A stretch of 14,086 nt of DNA from F1-20-MAGs119 sp040401695 (GTDB lineage Bacteria; Actinomycetota; Acidimicrobiia; Acidimicrobiales; Ilumatobacteraceae). Where the stretch lies: assembly GCA_040401695.1 (NCBI GenBank), contig JBBANY010000061.1:1-14086 (forward strand). The letters are read 5' to 3'. Below are positions 1 to 6,664 of this stretch, in pieces. Every line of letters starts with the position of its first letter. Within the stretch, counting starts at the first letter, position 1. Below the pieces are notes generated by a model. It did not search any database. It saw only the letters and a program-made list of their open reading frames with translations, and was not told the origin of the DNA. Position numbers and translations under genes: made by a program.

Positions 1-390
1 CGCAACGACAATGACCAGCGCACGATCGAGGCGCGGCTCGGCACGGCTCTGTGGCACGGCACGAAGGACCACTTCGCTCTGCATTCAGACGTCATTCGCA
101 CCGAAGCCTGTCGCGCGGGCGAAGTTGCCGGTTACCGCGCGACACCGGTGCCCGGTGACGGCACGCTCGTCGTCATCGGTGCGGGTTCGGCGCACGGCGT
201 GATGCCTCTCCCCGGCGGCGAAAGCCCGTTTCATTTTTCGAGACAACGCTTGCCCCTCGTCGAGTCGCCCTACATGCATTCGTCGATTGCATTCGTGGCT
301 GCCGGCCAAACGTGTCCGGCCGAAGGGGACTTCGTCGACGTGCAGCGCCCGTTGACGATGGTGCATCCCGACGCCATCGAGTGGGTCTGA
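1..390 (+). CDS. Alanine racemase-like protein, C-terminal part (5' truncated)
   Basis: The frame is open from the first base of the window and ends at TGA 388-390, leaving 129 residues; the N-terminal part lies upstream of the window. The visible part looks like the C-terminal beta domain of alanine-racemase-type PLP enzymes. It has a segment reading RAGEVAGYRATPVPGDGT, comparable to the family's 'aGe..gYg' stretch, then VVIGAGSAHGV and SPYMHSSIAFV at the place where true alanine racemases carry the conserved MD motif, and a closing GDFVDVQRPLT segment. The MH in place of MD and the altered GYADG-like region suggest a divergent paralogue, perhaps acting on another amino acid, rather than the housekeeping Alr. 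The PLP lysine would lie outside the window. The DUF418 gene starts 2 nt after the stop, so the two are probably co-transcribed. The family call is from recalled sequence patterns and is moderate. Confidence 0.6.
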   Translation, partial: RNDNDQRTIEARLGTALWHGTKDHFALHSDVIRTEACRAGEVAGYRATPVPGDGTLVVIGAGSAHGVMPLPGGESPFHFSRQRLPLVESPYMHSSIAFVAAGQTCPAEGDFVDVQRPLTMVHPDAIEWV

Positions 391-392
391 CC

Positions 393-1478
393 GTGTCGAC
401 GCCGACGGCGATGCCAACCCGGAGCGGCCTCGATCGCAATCCGTCCCTCGATGCGACACGAACCGTCGCGCTGCTCGGGATCATCATTCTCAACTACCAC
501 GGATATCTGAACGGCTATGCCGCCATCGGAGCCGACAAAGAGAACTTCTTCGTCCGCATCATGGATGCGTGGAACGGTGTCCTTGCGCCGAGTCCCGTGA
601 TCTTCGTTCTCGTGTCGGGCATCAGTTGTTCGTTGTTTGCGTCGGCGAACTTCGACCGATGGACGCTCGTGCGGCGCGGGGTTCTCCTCTTCGCTCTCGG
701 GTCGATGTTCGAATGGGTGTGGAACGGAACGATCCTGCCCTACTTCGGTCTCTACTTCCTTCTCGCCGCGGGACTGGTTTCATGGTCACGTCGCAACGTC
801 GTCGCGATCATGGTCGCTTGCACGTTTGCCGCCGCGACGTTGTCGATGTGGCGGTTCTTCCGTGAGCGTGACTTCCACTCGACGGCATGGCTGAGCCCGG
901 CGCATCCCGACTCGCCACGCAACTTCTTCTTTCGCTACTTCATCGACTACACGCACCCGATCCTGCCGTGGTTCACGTTCTTCTGCGTCGGACTGCTCAT
1001 TGGTCGGTCACTGCCGTGGTTCCTCGCCAATCGCACTCGGCTCGTCGCGCCACTGGCCGTCGGAGTCGCCGCCGTCTACACGCTCAGCACCGTGGTTCGT
1101 CGCGGAACGGATGGCGCATGGCAACGTCTCACGAGCACCGATCCATTCGAACGCGGAGTCCTTGCCACAGTGGGCGTCACACTGTCGTCGCTGCTCGTCA
1201 TCATCGTCGTGTCGTGGGTCGTCGAGGCATTCCCCTCGTCACCGATCACCGATGTGGTCGTACGCGCGGGGCGGATTTCCCTCACGCTGTACGTGATTCA
1301 CGGTCTTGCCTACAACCTCGTCGTCAATCAACTCGACTGGGTTCGTCCGACGGGCCTCGACACGGCCCTCGGTCTGGCGGCTCTCATGTGGGTGTTGCTC
1401 ATCGCTTTCGGTGCGTGGTGGGACCGATTCATCGGTCGCGGTCCGCTCGAGCGGCTTCTCCGCGGTTTCGGCGGTTGA
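393..1478 (+). CDS. DUF418-type multi-pass membrane protein
   Basis: This is a 361-residue integral membrane protein from GTG 393, two bases after the upstream stop; ATG 411 is an alternative start. About nine hydrophobic segments can be seen, near residues 25-42, 64-83, 96-131 (probably two), 136-156, 189-207, 217-235, 255-277, 295-312 and 325-346. The N-terminal RNPSLDATRTVALLGIIILNYH resembles the 'R..alDalRg.A.lgi...n' opening of DUF418/DUF1624 and HGSNAT-like acyltransferase families. The end, GRISLTLYVIHGL, then W-WDRF and GPLERLLR, matches the characteristic DUF418 C-terminus. No biochemical function is established for DUF418; a role in transport or modification of an envelope molecule is only conjecture. 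The last 50 bp overlap tail-to-tail with the ROK gene on the other strand. The family call is fairly firm; the start is less so. Confidence 0.75.
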   Translation: MSTPTAMPTRSGLDRNPSLDATRTVALLGIIILNYHGYLNGYAAIGADKENFFVRIMDAWNGVLAPSPVIFVLVSGISCSLFASANFDRWTLVRRGVLLFALGSMFEWVWNGTILPYFGLYFLLAAGLVSWSRRNVVAIMVACTFAAATLSMWRFFRERDFHSTAWLSPAHPDSPRNFFFRYFIDYTHPILPWFTFFCVGLLIGRSLPWFLANRTRLVAPLAVGVAAVYTLSTVVRRGTDGAWQRLTSTDPFERGVLATVGVTLSSLLVIIVVSWVVEAFPSSPITDVVVRAGRISLTLYVIHGLAYNLVVNQLDWVRPTGLDTALGLAALMWVLLIAFGAWWDRFIGRGPLERLLRGFGG

Positions 1479-2343
1479 GCCCGCGCAAGCCCACCGCTGC
1501 CGCACCGATCAACGAACCATCGTCACCAAGCCGTGTGGGCACGATACGCGCCCCTTTCGAGTGGTCGAGACAACACAGATCATCGAGTGTCGCCTGAGCC
1601 GCCTGAAAAAACGGTGCACCGAAACCCAGTGCCACGCTTCCACCAACGACGGCGAGTTTCAGGTCGAGCAGGTTGCACACCGACGCGATGCCGCGACCAA
1701 CCAACCGACCCGTGCGCTGGATCGTTTCATAGGTCGGCTGCGTCGGTGGCCGGCCGGTGATCGCTTCGATCGACGGACCCGACGCCTCGGCCTCGAGGCA
1801 CCCACGGGCACCGCAGGCGCAGCGTCGACCCCCGGGCTCGACGATCACGTGGCCGATGTGGCCCGCATTGCCGCCTTCGCCGTCGAGGAGCTTGCCGTTC
1901 AAGACGATGCCGCCGCCCACCCCGGTCGACACCACCATCGCGAGAAAATTGTCGTGACCGCGCGCCGCACCCTTCCAGCCCTCGCCCAACGCCAGGGCCT
2001 TCGCATCACCGTCGCCGAACACCGGAAGCCCGGTGAATTCACGCAGGCGCGGCGCCAGCGGAAAGTCGCGCCAACAGGGAATGTTGAGAGGTGAGACGCG
2101 CTCGACGTTCGGGTCGTTCGGACCCGCCGCACCCACGCCGACTGCGATCGGATGCGCGCCGTGCTGGCCACGCGCGCGCACCAACATCTCCGAGACGAGA
2201 CCGGTCAGATCCCCGAAGAGCGCCTCGTCGGTTTGAACGGAATTGACGCGGCACCGCGTGCGGTCGATGATCGTTCCATCGGTGGTGACGAGACCCGCGG
2301 CGAACTTTGTGCCCCCGATGTCGATTGCAACGATGACGTCCAT
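1429..2343 (-). CDS. ROK family protein (glucokinase-like sugar kinase)
   Basis: This 304-residue ROK protein starts at ATG 2343. The phosphate-binding loop AIDIGGTKFAAGLV is at residues 6-19. The catalytic Asp is probably D113 in GDGDAKALALGE (residues 110-121), where the usual N-D-A-N-A is altered to G-D-A-K-A. STGVGGGIV follows at 139-147. The zinc signature is H165 followed by CACGARGC (C175, C177, C182), the family pattern CxCGxxGCxE. The usual GExGH sugar-binding motif reads GHIGH. There is no N-terminal winged helix, so it is a kinase-type ROK, not an NagC/XylR-type repressor. ROK kinases phosphorylate glucose, N-acetylglucosamine or related sugars in the cytoplasm; the substrate cannot be read here. 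The last ~20 residues are Arg-rich and lie antisense to the DUF418 gene, so they look like a tail added past the normal end of the fold. Its start faces ung 21 bp away. Confidence 0.88.
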   Translation of the reverse strand: MDVIVAIDIGGTKFAAGLVTTDGTIIDRTRCRVNSVQTDEALFGDLTGLVSEMLVRARGQHGAHPIAVGVGAAGPNDPNVERVSPLNIPCWRDFPLAPRLREFTGLPVFGDGDAKALALGEGWKGAARGHDNFLAMVVSTGVGGGIVLNGKLLDGEGGNAGHIGHVIVEPGGRRCACGARGCLEAEASGPSIEAITGRPPTQPTYETIQRTGRLVGRGIASVCNLLDLKLAVVGGSVALGFGAPFFQAAQATLDDLCCLDHSKGARIVPTRLGDDGSLIGAAAVGLRGLNRRNRGEAARADRDR

Positions 2344-2350
2344 GTGGAGT

Positions 2351-2356
2351 TATTTT
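2351..2356 (+). promoter_or_regulatory. Candidate -10 box for ung, shared AT-rich island with the divergent ROK gene
   Basis: The only AT-rich patch between the divergent ROK (start 2343) and ung (start 2365) genes is TTATTTTCTAG at 2350-2360. On the plus strand TATTTT fits a -10 element ending 8 nt before GTG 2365. On the minus strand GAAAAT (2357-2352) ends 8 nt before ATG 2343. No Shine-Dalgarno sequence is obvious for either gene. Both would then be transcribed leaderless from a common melted region. The assignment comes from spacing and sequence only. Confidence 0.4.
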
Positions 2357-2364
2357 CTAGCACC

Positions 2365-3054
2365 GTGACCACCGACTGGAACCCGATACTCCGCGGTGAG
2401 TTCGAAAAGTCCTACTGGAAGGATCTCCAAGGTTTCGTCACCGAAGAACGTCGCCGGACAACTGTCTATCCGCCGCACGACGAGGTGTTCCGGGCCCTCC
2501 ACGTCACCACGTTCGCCGCCACACGAGTGGTGATCCTGGGCCAGGACCCTTACCACGGTGCGGGTCAGGCACATGGCCTCTGCTTTTCCGTGAATCGCGG
2601 CGTGGCGATTCCACCGAGTCTCGTCAACATCTTCAAGGAACTGCGTTCCGACCTCAGCATCACGCCGCCTGCGCACGGCTTTCTCGAACCATGGGCACGC
2701 CAGGGCGTGTTGATGCTGAATGCGACGCTCACCGTGCGCGCAAACGCCGCCGCATCACACCAGGGAAAAGGCTGGGAAACATTCACCGACCGCGTCATCG
2801 GCGCGGTGGCCGCCAAGGATCATCATGTCGTCTTCATTCTCTGGGGCGCGTACGCACGCAAGAAGAAGACGCTGATACTCGACGTCGCGGGAAATGAACG
2901 CCACACCATCATCGAATCGGCACATCCGTCACCGCTGTCGGCCAACAACGGGTTTTTCGGTAGCAGACCGTTCTCGCGCACGAACGAGGCCCTCATCGCA
3001 CACGGTCAGATTCCGATCGATTGGGCACTGCCCACCGACGACCGCGTCGACTGA
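2365..3054 (+). CDS. ung: Uracil-DNA glycosylase, family 1 (UNG)
   Basis: It removes uracil from DNA as the first step of base-excision repair. From GTG 2365 the protein has 229 residues, the normal bacterial Ung length, and begins TTDWNPIL as the family does. An earlier in-frame GTG at 2344 and a longer open frame from 2152 exist, but that upstream stretch is the antisense of the ROK gene. The motifs are intact: GQDPYH at residues 59-64 with the water-activating D61, FSV uracil-stacking region near 74-76, PPSLVNIFKEL at 83-93, LLN-type motif LMLNATLTV at 116-124, and HPSPLS at 187-192 with H187 and the following DNA-intercalation loop. These correspond to D64 and H187 of the E. coli enzyme. 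A -10-like TATTTT ends 8 nt upstream, consistent with a leaderless mRNA. The stop is followed after 23 nt by the SRPBCC gene. Confidence 0.97.
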   Translation: MTTDWNPILRGEFEKSYWKDLQGFVTEERRRTTVYPPHDEVFRALHVTTFAATRVVILGQDPYHGAGQAHGLCFSVNRGVAIPPSLVNIFKELRSDLSITPPAHGFLEPWARQGVLMLNATLTVRANAAASHQGKGWETFTDRVIGAVAAKDHHVVFILWGAYARKKKTLILDVAGNERHTIIESAHPSPLSANNGFFGSRPFSRTNEALIAHGQIPIDWALPTDDRVD

Positions 3055-3064
3055 ACCGGTTCGG

Positions 3065-3070
3065 TAGGTT
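3065..3070 (+). promoter_or_regulatory. Candidate -10 box (TAGGTT) for a leaderless SRPBCC transcript
   Basis: TAGGTT matches the TAnnnT core and ends 7 nt before ATG 3078, which would put the transcription start at or next to the start codon. No Shine-Dalgarno sequence lies in the short gap after ung, which supports leaderless initiation. No -35 element was identified. Confidence 0.35.
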
Positions 3071-3077
3071 GGCGCCC

Positions 3078-3467
3078 ATGGGATCCGTCAGGCGTCATGC
3101 CATCTTGGCCTCGTCGGCCGACACGGTGTGGGCCTTCATCGGGCGACCCGAAGTCCTGCACGAGTGGTTCCCCACGTCCTCCACCCGAGTCGAGGGCGAC
3201 AAGCGTTGGGTCACGTTGCCCTCGGGCATCGTGTTCGAGGAACAGATTCTCCTCGTCGACAACGATCTGCGCAGGTTCCAGTACTCGATCATCAACAATC
3301 CGCTGATCACGCATCATGTGGGAACCGTCGACGTGATCGCGCTCGCCGACGATCGTTGCATCGTCATCTACGGCACCGACATCGAACCCGAAGTGCTCGG
3401 CTTGGCCATCGGTGCGGCGGCTGGTGACGGCCTGCGTGCGTTGCAGGAACGATTCGGGAAAGGTTGA
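3078..3467 (+). CDS. SRPBCC (START/Bet v1-like) small-molecule-binding protein
   Basis: This is a 129-residue protein from ATG 3078; an in-frame open stretch from 3021 lies inside the end of ung and is discarded. The opening VRRHAILASSADTVWAFIGRPEVLHEWFP is the usual start of the polyketide cyclase/dehydrase-like SRPBCC fold: first beta strand, 'a.a..vW..i.d...l..W.p' helices. Alternating strands follow (RWVTLPSGIVFEEQILLVDND, FQYSIINN, HVGTVDVIAL, CIVIYGTDIEP) and then a long C-terminal helix ending LRALQERFGK, which is the family's lid helix. Members bind hydrophobic ligands or act as cyclases or aromatase-like enzymes; no catalytic residue can be assigned here. The next gene, a sulfatase, starts 2 nt after this stop (or overlaps it by 4 nt if TTG 3464 is used), so the two form one transcription unit. 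Confidence 0.82.
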   Translation: MGSVRRHAILASSADTVWAFIGRPEVLHEWFPTSSTRVEGDKRWVTLPSGIVFEEQILLVDNDLRRFQYSIINNPLITHHVGTVDVIALADDRCIVIYGTDIEPEVLGLAIGAAAGDGLRALQERFGKG

Positions 3468-3469
3468 CC

Positions 3470-5041
3470 GTGCCACGCAGGATTCTCTTCGTCACCACCG
3501 ACCAGCAGCGCTACGACGGACTCGGCTGCAACGGCGGGACCGTGGCGCGAACACCCGTCATCGATGCCATCGCTCGCGAAGGAATCCGCTACACGCGCGC
3601 CATTCCTTCGAACGTGGTGTGCATGCCGTCACGGTCGACGATGTTGACCGGCCAACACGTGGCGACCCACGGAGTATGGATGAACGGCGTGCCCCTGCCC
3701 GTCGATGCGCCGAGCATCGCCACCGACCTGTGGCGCAACGGCTGGCGCACTGCGCTCATCGGCAAGGCGCACTTCGAACCTTTCCTCGACCCGTTTGCGC
3801 TCTTCACCGAGAATTCGCTTGCAACGCTGGGCGAGGAAACCGTCTACCGCGAGTCGGGCGATGGCCGCCGCGAACCGCACCGCGGATTCGAACACATGGA
3901 GCTCGCAACCCACAACGGGATGGGTCCGCTGCACTATGCGAAGTGGTTGCGCGAGAACCACCCCGAAGCGGTCGGGATGCTCTACCCCATCCTCAATTCA
4001 CAACTGCAGGTGAACGAGGCAGGCGGAGGAGACACCGGTGCACCGCAGGTGAAACACAACCCGATTCCGCGCGAGTGGTACCACACCGATTGGGTCGCTG
4101 ATCGGGCGATCTCGTGGCTGGGAAACCAGAACGACTCGGACGACTGGTTTTGCTGGGTCAGTTTTCCCGACCCACACCACGCGTGGGACCCGCCGATGTC
4201 GGAACTGCACCGCGTCGACTGGCGGCAACTCGACCTTCCCGCCGGGTGGGTCGATGACCCAGTCGAGCGCGAACGCATCCTCGCGGGCAAGCCGGCGCAC
4301 TGGTTGGCCTGGTACCACGGCACTTTCGTCTCGAACTACGAGGCTCCCGCAAAGTGGGTCCCGGCGACGCTGACGGCCGACCAGGTGCGCGAGGTCAATG
4401 CGATGGTCCACATCCAGAACGAACTCGTCGACGAGGCACTCGGTCGCATCGTTGGTCTGCTGCGTGCAAAGGGTTGGTACGACGACGTCGACATCGTGTT
4501 CACCACCGATCACGGCGAATTCCAGGGCGACTTCGGCCTTCTCTTCAAGGGTCCGTACCACGTCGACTCTTTGATGCGCCTGCCCCTCATCTGGCGACCC
4601 GCACCATCGCGCACCAAGTTCACCCCGACAACGGTCGACTCACCCGTCGGACTCGTGGCACTTGCGGCAACATTCGCCGACATCGCCGGACTTCCGCGGC
4701 CCGACTACACCGAGGCGGCGCGACTTCCGCTCGACGATGGCGAAGCCGTCGACCTCGGACACGAGCGTGTCCTCACGGAATGGGACAGCGTTCTCTTCGG
4801 CAAGATCGTCTCACTTCGCACCATCACTCGCGGCTCATGGGTGTGCACTGCGACACTGCCGGGCAGCCTCCACGACGGCACCGACGGCGAGCTCTACGAC
4901 CTGACCAACGATCCCCTGCAGCACGTCAACCTGTGGCACGACCCGTCCCACCGCGCGATGCGTGACGACCTTCTCGATGACATGTGGCGCAACCTGCCCG
5001 ATGCGTCGTTGCCGCGGCGGGCCTGCGACGCTCCGGTCTGA
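3470..5041 (+). CDS. Sulfatase (type I, cysteine-type formylglycine)
   Basis: It hydrolyses a sulfate ester, or possibly a related phosphonate/phosphate ester. From GTG 3470 it has 523 residues. GTG is preferred over TTG 3464 because AAAGG lies 6 nt upstream of it. The N-terminus ILFVTTDQQRYDGLG carries the first metal-binding Asp (D11). The sulfatase signature CMPSRSTMLTG begins at C51, the residue converted to formylglycine by a formylglycine-generating enzyme in the C-x-P-S-R context. TTDHGE at 345-350 supplies D347 and H348 for the metal site, and K360 in LLFKGPYH is the expected active-site lysine. The C-terminal part (ELYDLTNDPLQHVNLW) is the usual 'LYdL..DP.E..Nla' sub-domain. No signal peptide is seen, so it is probably cytoplasmic, like choline-sulfatase-type members. 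No FGE or carbohydrate genes are nearby to indicate the substrate. It ends 25 bp from the convergent LLM gene. Confidence 0.93.
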   Translation: MPRRILFVTTDQQRYDGLGCNGGTVARTPVIDAIAREGIRYTRAIPSNVVCMPSRSTMLTGQHVATHGVWMNGVPLPVDAPSIATDLWRNGWRTALIGKAHFEPFLDPFALFTENSLATLGEETVYRESGDGRREPHRGFEHMELATHNGMGPLHYAKWLRENHPEAVGMLYPILNSQLQVNEAGGGDTGAPQVKHNPIPREWYHTDWVADRAISWLGNQNDSDDWFCWVSFPDPHHAWDPPMSELHRVDWRQLDLPAGWVDDPVERERILAGKPAHWLAWYHGTFVSNYEAPAKWVPATLTADQVREVNAMVHIQNELVDEALGRIVGLLRAKGWYDDVDIVFTTDHGEFQGDFGLLFKGPYHVDSLMRLPLIWRPAPSRTKFTPTTVDSPVGLVALAATFADIAGLPRPDYTEAARLPLDDGEAVDLGHERVLTEWDSVLFGKIVSLRTITRGSWVCTATLPGSLHDGTDGELYDLTNDPLQHVNLWHDPSHRAMRDDLLDDMWRNLPDASLPRRACDAPV

Positions 5042-5057
5042 CGACACCGGTTGTCAG
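5038..5057. terminator. Hairpin between convergent sulfatase and LLM genes
   Basis: CTGACGAC at 5038-5045 and GTTGTCAG at 5050-5057 form an 8-bp stem (one G-T pair) with the 4-nt loop ACCG. The left arm contains the sulfatase stop codon. The hairpin sits in the 25-bp gap before the convergent LLM gene's stop at 5067 and could serve both directions. No T-tract follows on either strand, so it is not a canonical intrinsic terminator; U-tract-poor terminators are known in actinobacteria. Confidence 0.45.
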
Positions 5058-5066
5058 GACGTCGGG

Positions 5067-5951
5067 TCAGATCGACTTCACGAACTCGAGCGAACGCGCG
5101 AGCATCGCGATCTGGTCGTCGACGCGACTCACGGGATCCATCCCTTGGAACATGCGGTTTGCCATTGTCGACAGCGACGTCCACTGCGGGTTGGTTGCCT
5201 TCCATGCCGCCAGTTCGGGGCCGAGTTCGGCCTCGCCGCGTTGCAGGTGCACCACGGCATCACGCGGGAAGTCGTCCCACGACCGGCCCTGCGCAGCGAG
5301 TTCCTCGCGCAAGATGTCATTTGCCGCATCGACTCGCGAGCCCGTGTTGCCGAAGATGTAGCCGTCACCGATCCGTGCGGCACGTCGCACCGAGGCCTCG
5401 GCGGATCCGCCGAACCACACGGGGATACTGCGAGAAGGCAGCGGTGCAACACCGGCGCGATCGACACGGTGGTACTTGCCGTCGAAGTCGACGACCTGAT
5501 TCGTCCACAGTTCGCGCATCACCGCCACCTGTTCCTCCATGCGGCGCGCACGATTGCGGTACTCCATGCCGAGCGACTCGTACTCGACGTAATTCCACCC
5601 GGTACCCACACCGAGAATCAGACGCCCGCCGCACAACAGGTCGAGGTCGGCGGCCTGCTTGGCCAGAAGCACAGCCTGCCGCTGCGGAAGAATCACGACC
5701 CCGGTCACGAGTTCGATGTCGGTGGTGAGCGCAGCGAGATAGCTGAACAGAACGATCGGCTCGTGAAACTCATCCTGCTCGGTGTAGGGACCCCACAACT
5801 TGGGTTCACGGTTTGCATGCACCGCACCGACGACGTGGTCGTAGGCGACGATTCGCTCGAAGCCCATGTCGACGACGGCTTGCGTCCATGCACGAATCGC
5901 ACCCGGGTCCTTGCCGATTTCAACCGTCGGGAAAACCGCTCCGTAACGCAT
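5067..5951 (-). CDS. LLM-class (F420- or flavin-dependent) oxidoreductase
   Basis: This 294-residue luciferase-like monooxygenase fold (TIM barrel) starts at ATG 5951. MRYGAVFPTVEIGKDPGAIRAWTQAVVDMGFERIVAYDHV is the typical opening of the actinobacterial 'probable F420-dependent oxidoreductase' families. Family landmarks follow in order: PIVLFSYLAALTTDIELVTGVVILPQRQAVLLAKQAADLDLLCGGRLILGVGTGWNYVEYESLGM (residues ~65-130), RMEEQVAVMRELWT, PIPVWFGG-like SIPVWFGGSAEASVRRAARIGDGY near 174-197. These enzymes transfer hydride between F420H2 or FMNH2 and a small organic substrate; the substrate is unknown. No F420-biosynthesis gene is in the window. A TAGTGT box ends 6 nt upstream of the ATG, so a leaderless mRNA is likely. 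The gene stands alone on its strand, facing the sulfatase and divergent from the methyltransferase. Confidence 0.9.
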   Translation of the reverse strand: MRYGAVFPTVEIGKDPGAIRAWTQAVVDMGFERIVAYDHVVGAVHANREPKLWGPYTEQDEFHEPIVLFSYLAALTTDIELVTGVVILPQRQAVLLAKQAADLDLLCGGRLILGVGTGWNYVEYESLGMEYRNRARRMEEQVAVMRELWTNQVVDFDGKYHRVDRAGVAPLPSRSIPVWFGGSAEASVRRAARIGDGYIFGNTGSRVDAANDILREELAAQGRSWDDFPRDAVVHLQRGEAELGPELAAWKATNPQWTSLSTMANRMFQGMDPVSRVDDQIAMLARSLEFVKSI

Positions 5952-5957
5952 GCGTTC

Positions 5958-5963
5958 ACACTA
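5958..5963 (-). promoter_or_regulatory. Candidate -10 box (TAGTGT) for a leaderless LLM transcript
   Basis: Read on the minus strand, TAGTGT is followed by six bases, GAACGC, and then ATG 5951. This is the same TAnnnT-N6-start layout seen before the SDR gene at 13135. No Shine-Dalgarno sequence lies in those six bases. No clear -35 was identified. Confidence 0.45.
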
Positions 5964-6011
5964 GGTCGTGGTGCCACGGTCCTCGGCAGGCGGACGGCAG
6001 GTCACATCTGC

Positions 6012-6017
6012 TACACA
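6012..6017 (+). promoter_or_regulatory. Weak candidate -10 box (TACACA) before the methyltransferase
   Basis: TACACA at 6012-6017 is followed by six bases and then GTG 6024. It lacks the final T of the -10 consensus, so it is weaker than its counterparts, but the 6-nt spacing is the same. The region between the LLM start (5951) and here contains no other AT-rich stretch. Confidence 0.25.
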
Positions 6018-6023
6018 CGTGCG

Positions 6024-6620
6024 GTGCCACCGCGTGGATTCGATGCCGCCTACTACGACAAGTTCTACGGACGTGGGTCGGTGCACACCGTTGCCCAGAT
6101 CGACAAGTTGGCAACCGGTGTTCATTCACTGCTCGCGTGGTGGGGCCTCGAGGTTCGATCGTTTCTCGACATCGGCGCAGGCCCTGGCTATTGGCGCGAT
6201 TGGTACCGCGCACACCATCCGAAGGTGACGGTCATGTCGACCGACGTGAGCGACTATGCCTGCGCGACATACGGCCACAAGAAGGCCGACATCACCACTT
6301 GGCGCCCGTCGCGACGTTTCGACCTCGTCGTGTGCCACAGCGTTCTGCAGTATCCCGACAACGCCGCGACGAGAGCAGCGATCGAGAACCTCGGAGCCGC
6401 CTGCCGGCATTTCCTCTACCTCGAAATCCCGACGGCAGCGGACTTCGACGACATCGTCGACCCCGCCGCCACCGACATGTCGGTGCATCGACGCAGCGGC
6501 ACCTGGTATCGCCGGGAACTCGGTAGACACTTCCGCCAGGTGGGTGGCGGGCTGTGGCTGTCGCACGACAGCACCGTGCCGATGTACGAACTCGAAATGC
6601 CCGCCTCCGACCGCCGCTGA
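6024..6620 (+). CDS. Class I SAM-dependent methyltransferase
   Basis: This is a 198-residue protein from GTG 6024. The frame is open far upstream (from 4962), but that part is antisense to the LLM gene and has no protein-like composition; GTG 6024 directly precedes the recognisable FDAAYYDKFYG opening. Motif I, LDIGAGPGYWRDWY, is at residues 48-61 and forms the SAM-binding Gly-rich loop. STDVSDYAC (72-80) carries the acidic residue expected at the end of strand beta-2. FDLVVCHSVLQYPDNAATRAAIENL (99-123) is the post-II/motif IV region, and HFLYLEIPT (129-137) the next strand. The fold is that of methyltransferase types 11/12/25; the substrate is not predictable. The end of the gene is only 9 bp from the convergent lactate-racemase-domain gene. 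Confidence 0.85.
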   Translation: MPPRGFDAAYYDKFYGRGSVHTVAQIDKLATGVHSLLAWWGLEVRSFLDIGAGPGYWRDWYRAHHPKVTVMSTDVSDYACATYGHKKADITTWRPSRRFDLVVCHSVLQYPDNAATRAAIENLGAACRHFLYLEIPTAADFDDIVDPAATDMSVHRRSGTWYRRELGRHFRQVGGGLWLSHDSTVPMYELEMPASDRR

Positions 6621-6626
6621 GGCGCA

Positions 6627-6664
6627 GGGTCAGGAAAGTTCGCCGAGAAGCGCGTCGCTGACCC
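6627..6664. terminator. Long-loop inverted repeat at the convergent methyltransferase/LarA-like junction
   Basis: GGGTCAG at 6627-6633 and CTGACCC at 6658-6664 are a perfect 7-bp inverted repeat with a 24-nt loop. The left arm covers the stop codon of the minus-strand gene (6630-6632). A smaller pair, CGCCTC (6602-6607) and GAGGCG (6619-6624), spans the methyltransferase stop. There is no T-run. A weak bidirectional terminator is possible, but the arms could also occur by chance in GC-rich DNA. Confidence 0.25.

Noticed and set aside
2152..2364. N-terminal extension of Ung (apparent 300-residue protein)
   Set aside because: The extension is antisense to the ROK gene, and the family's N-terminus starts just after GTG 2365.
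4962..6023. Long open frame on the plus strand fused in frame to the methyltransferase, giving an apparent 552-residue protein
   Set aside because: The extension is antisense to the well-supported LLM oxidoreductase, shows no protein-like conservation pattern, and GTG 6024 gives a normal methyltransferase start. Stop-poor antisense frames are expected in GC-rich DNA.
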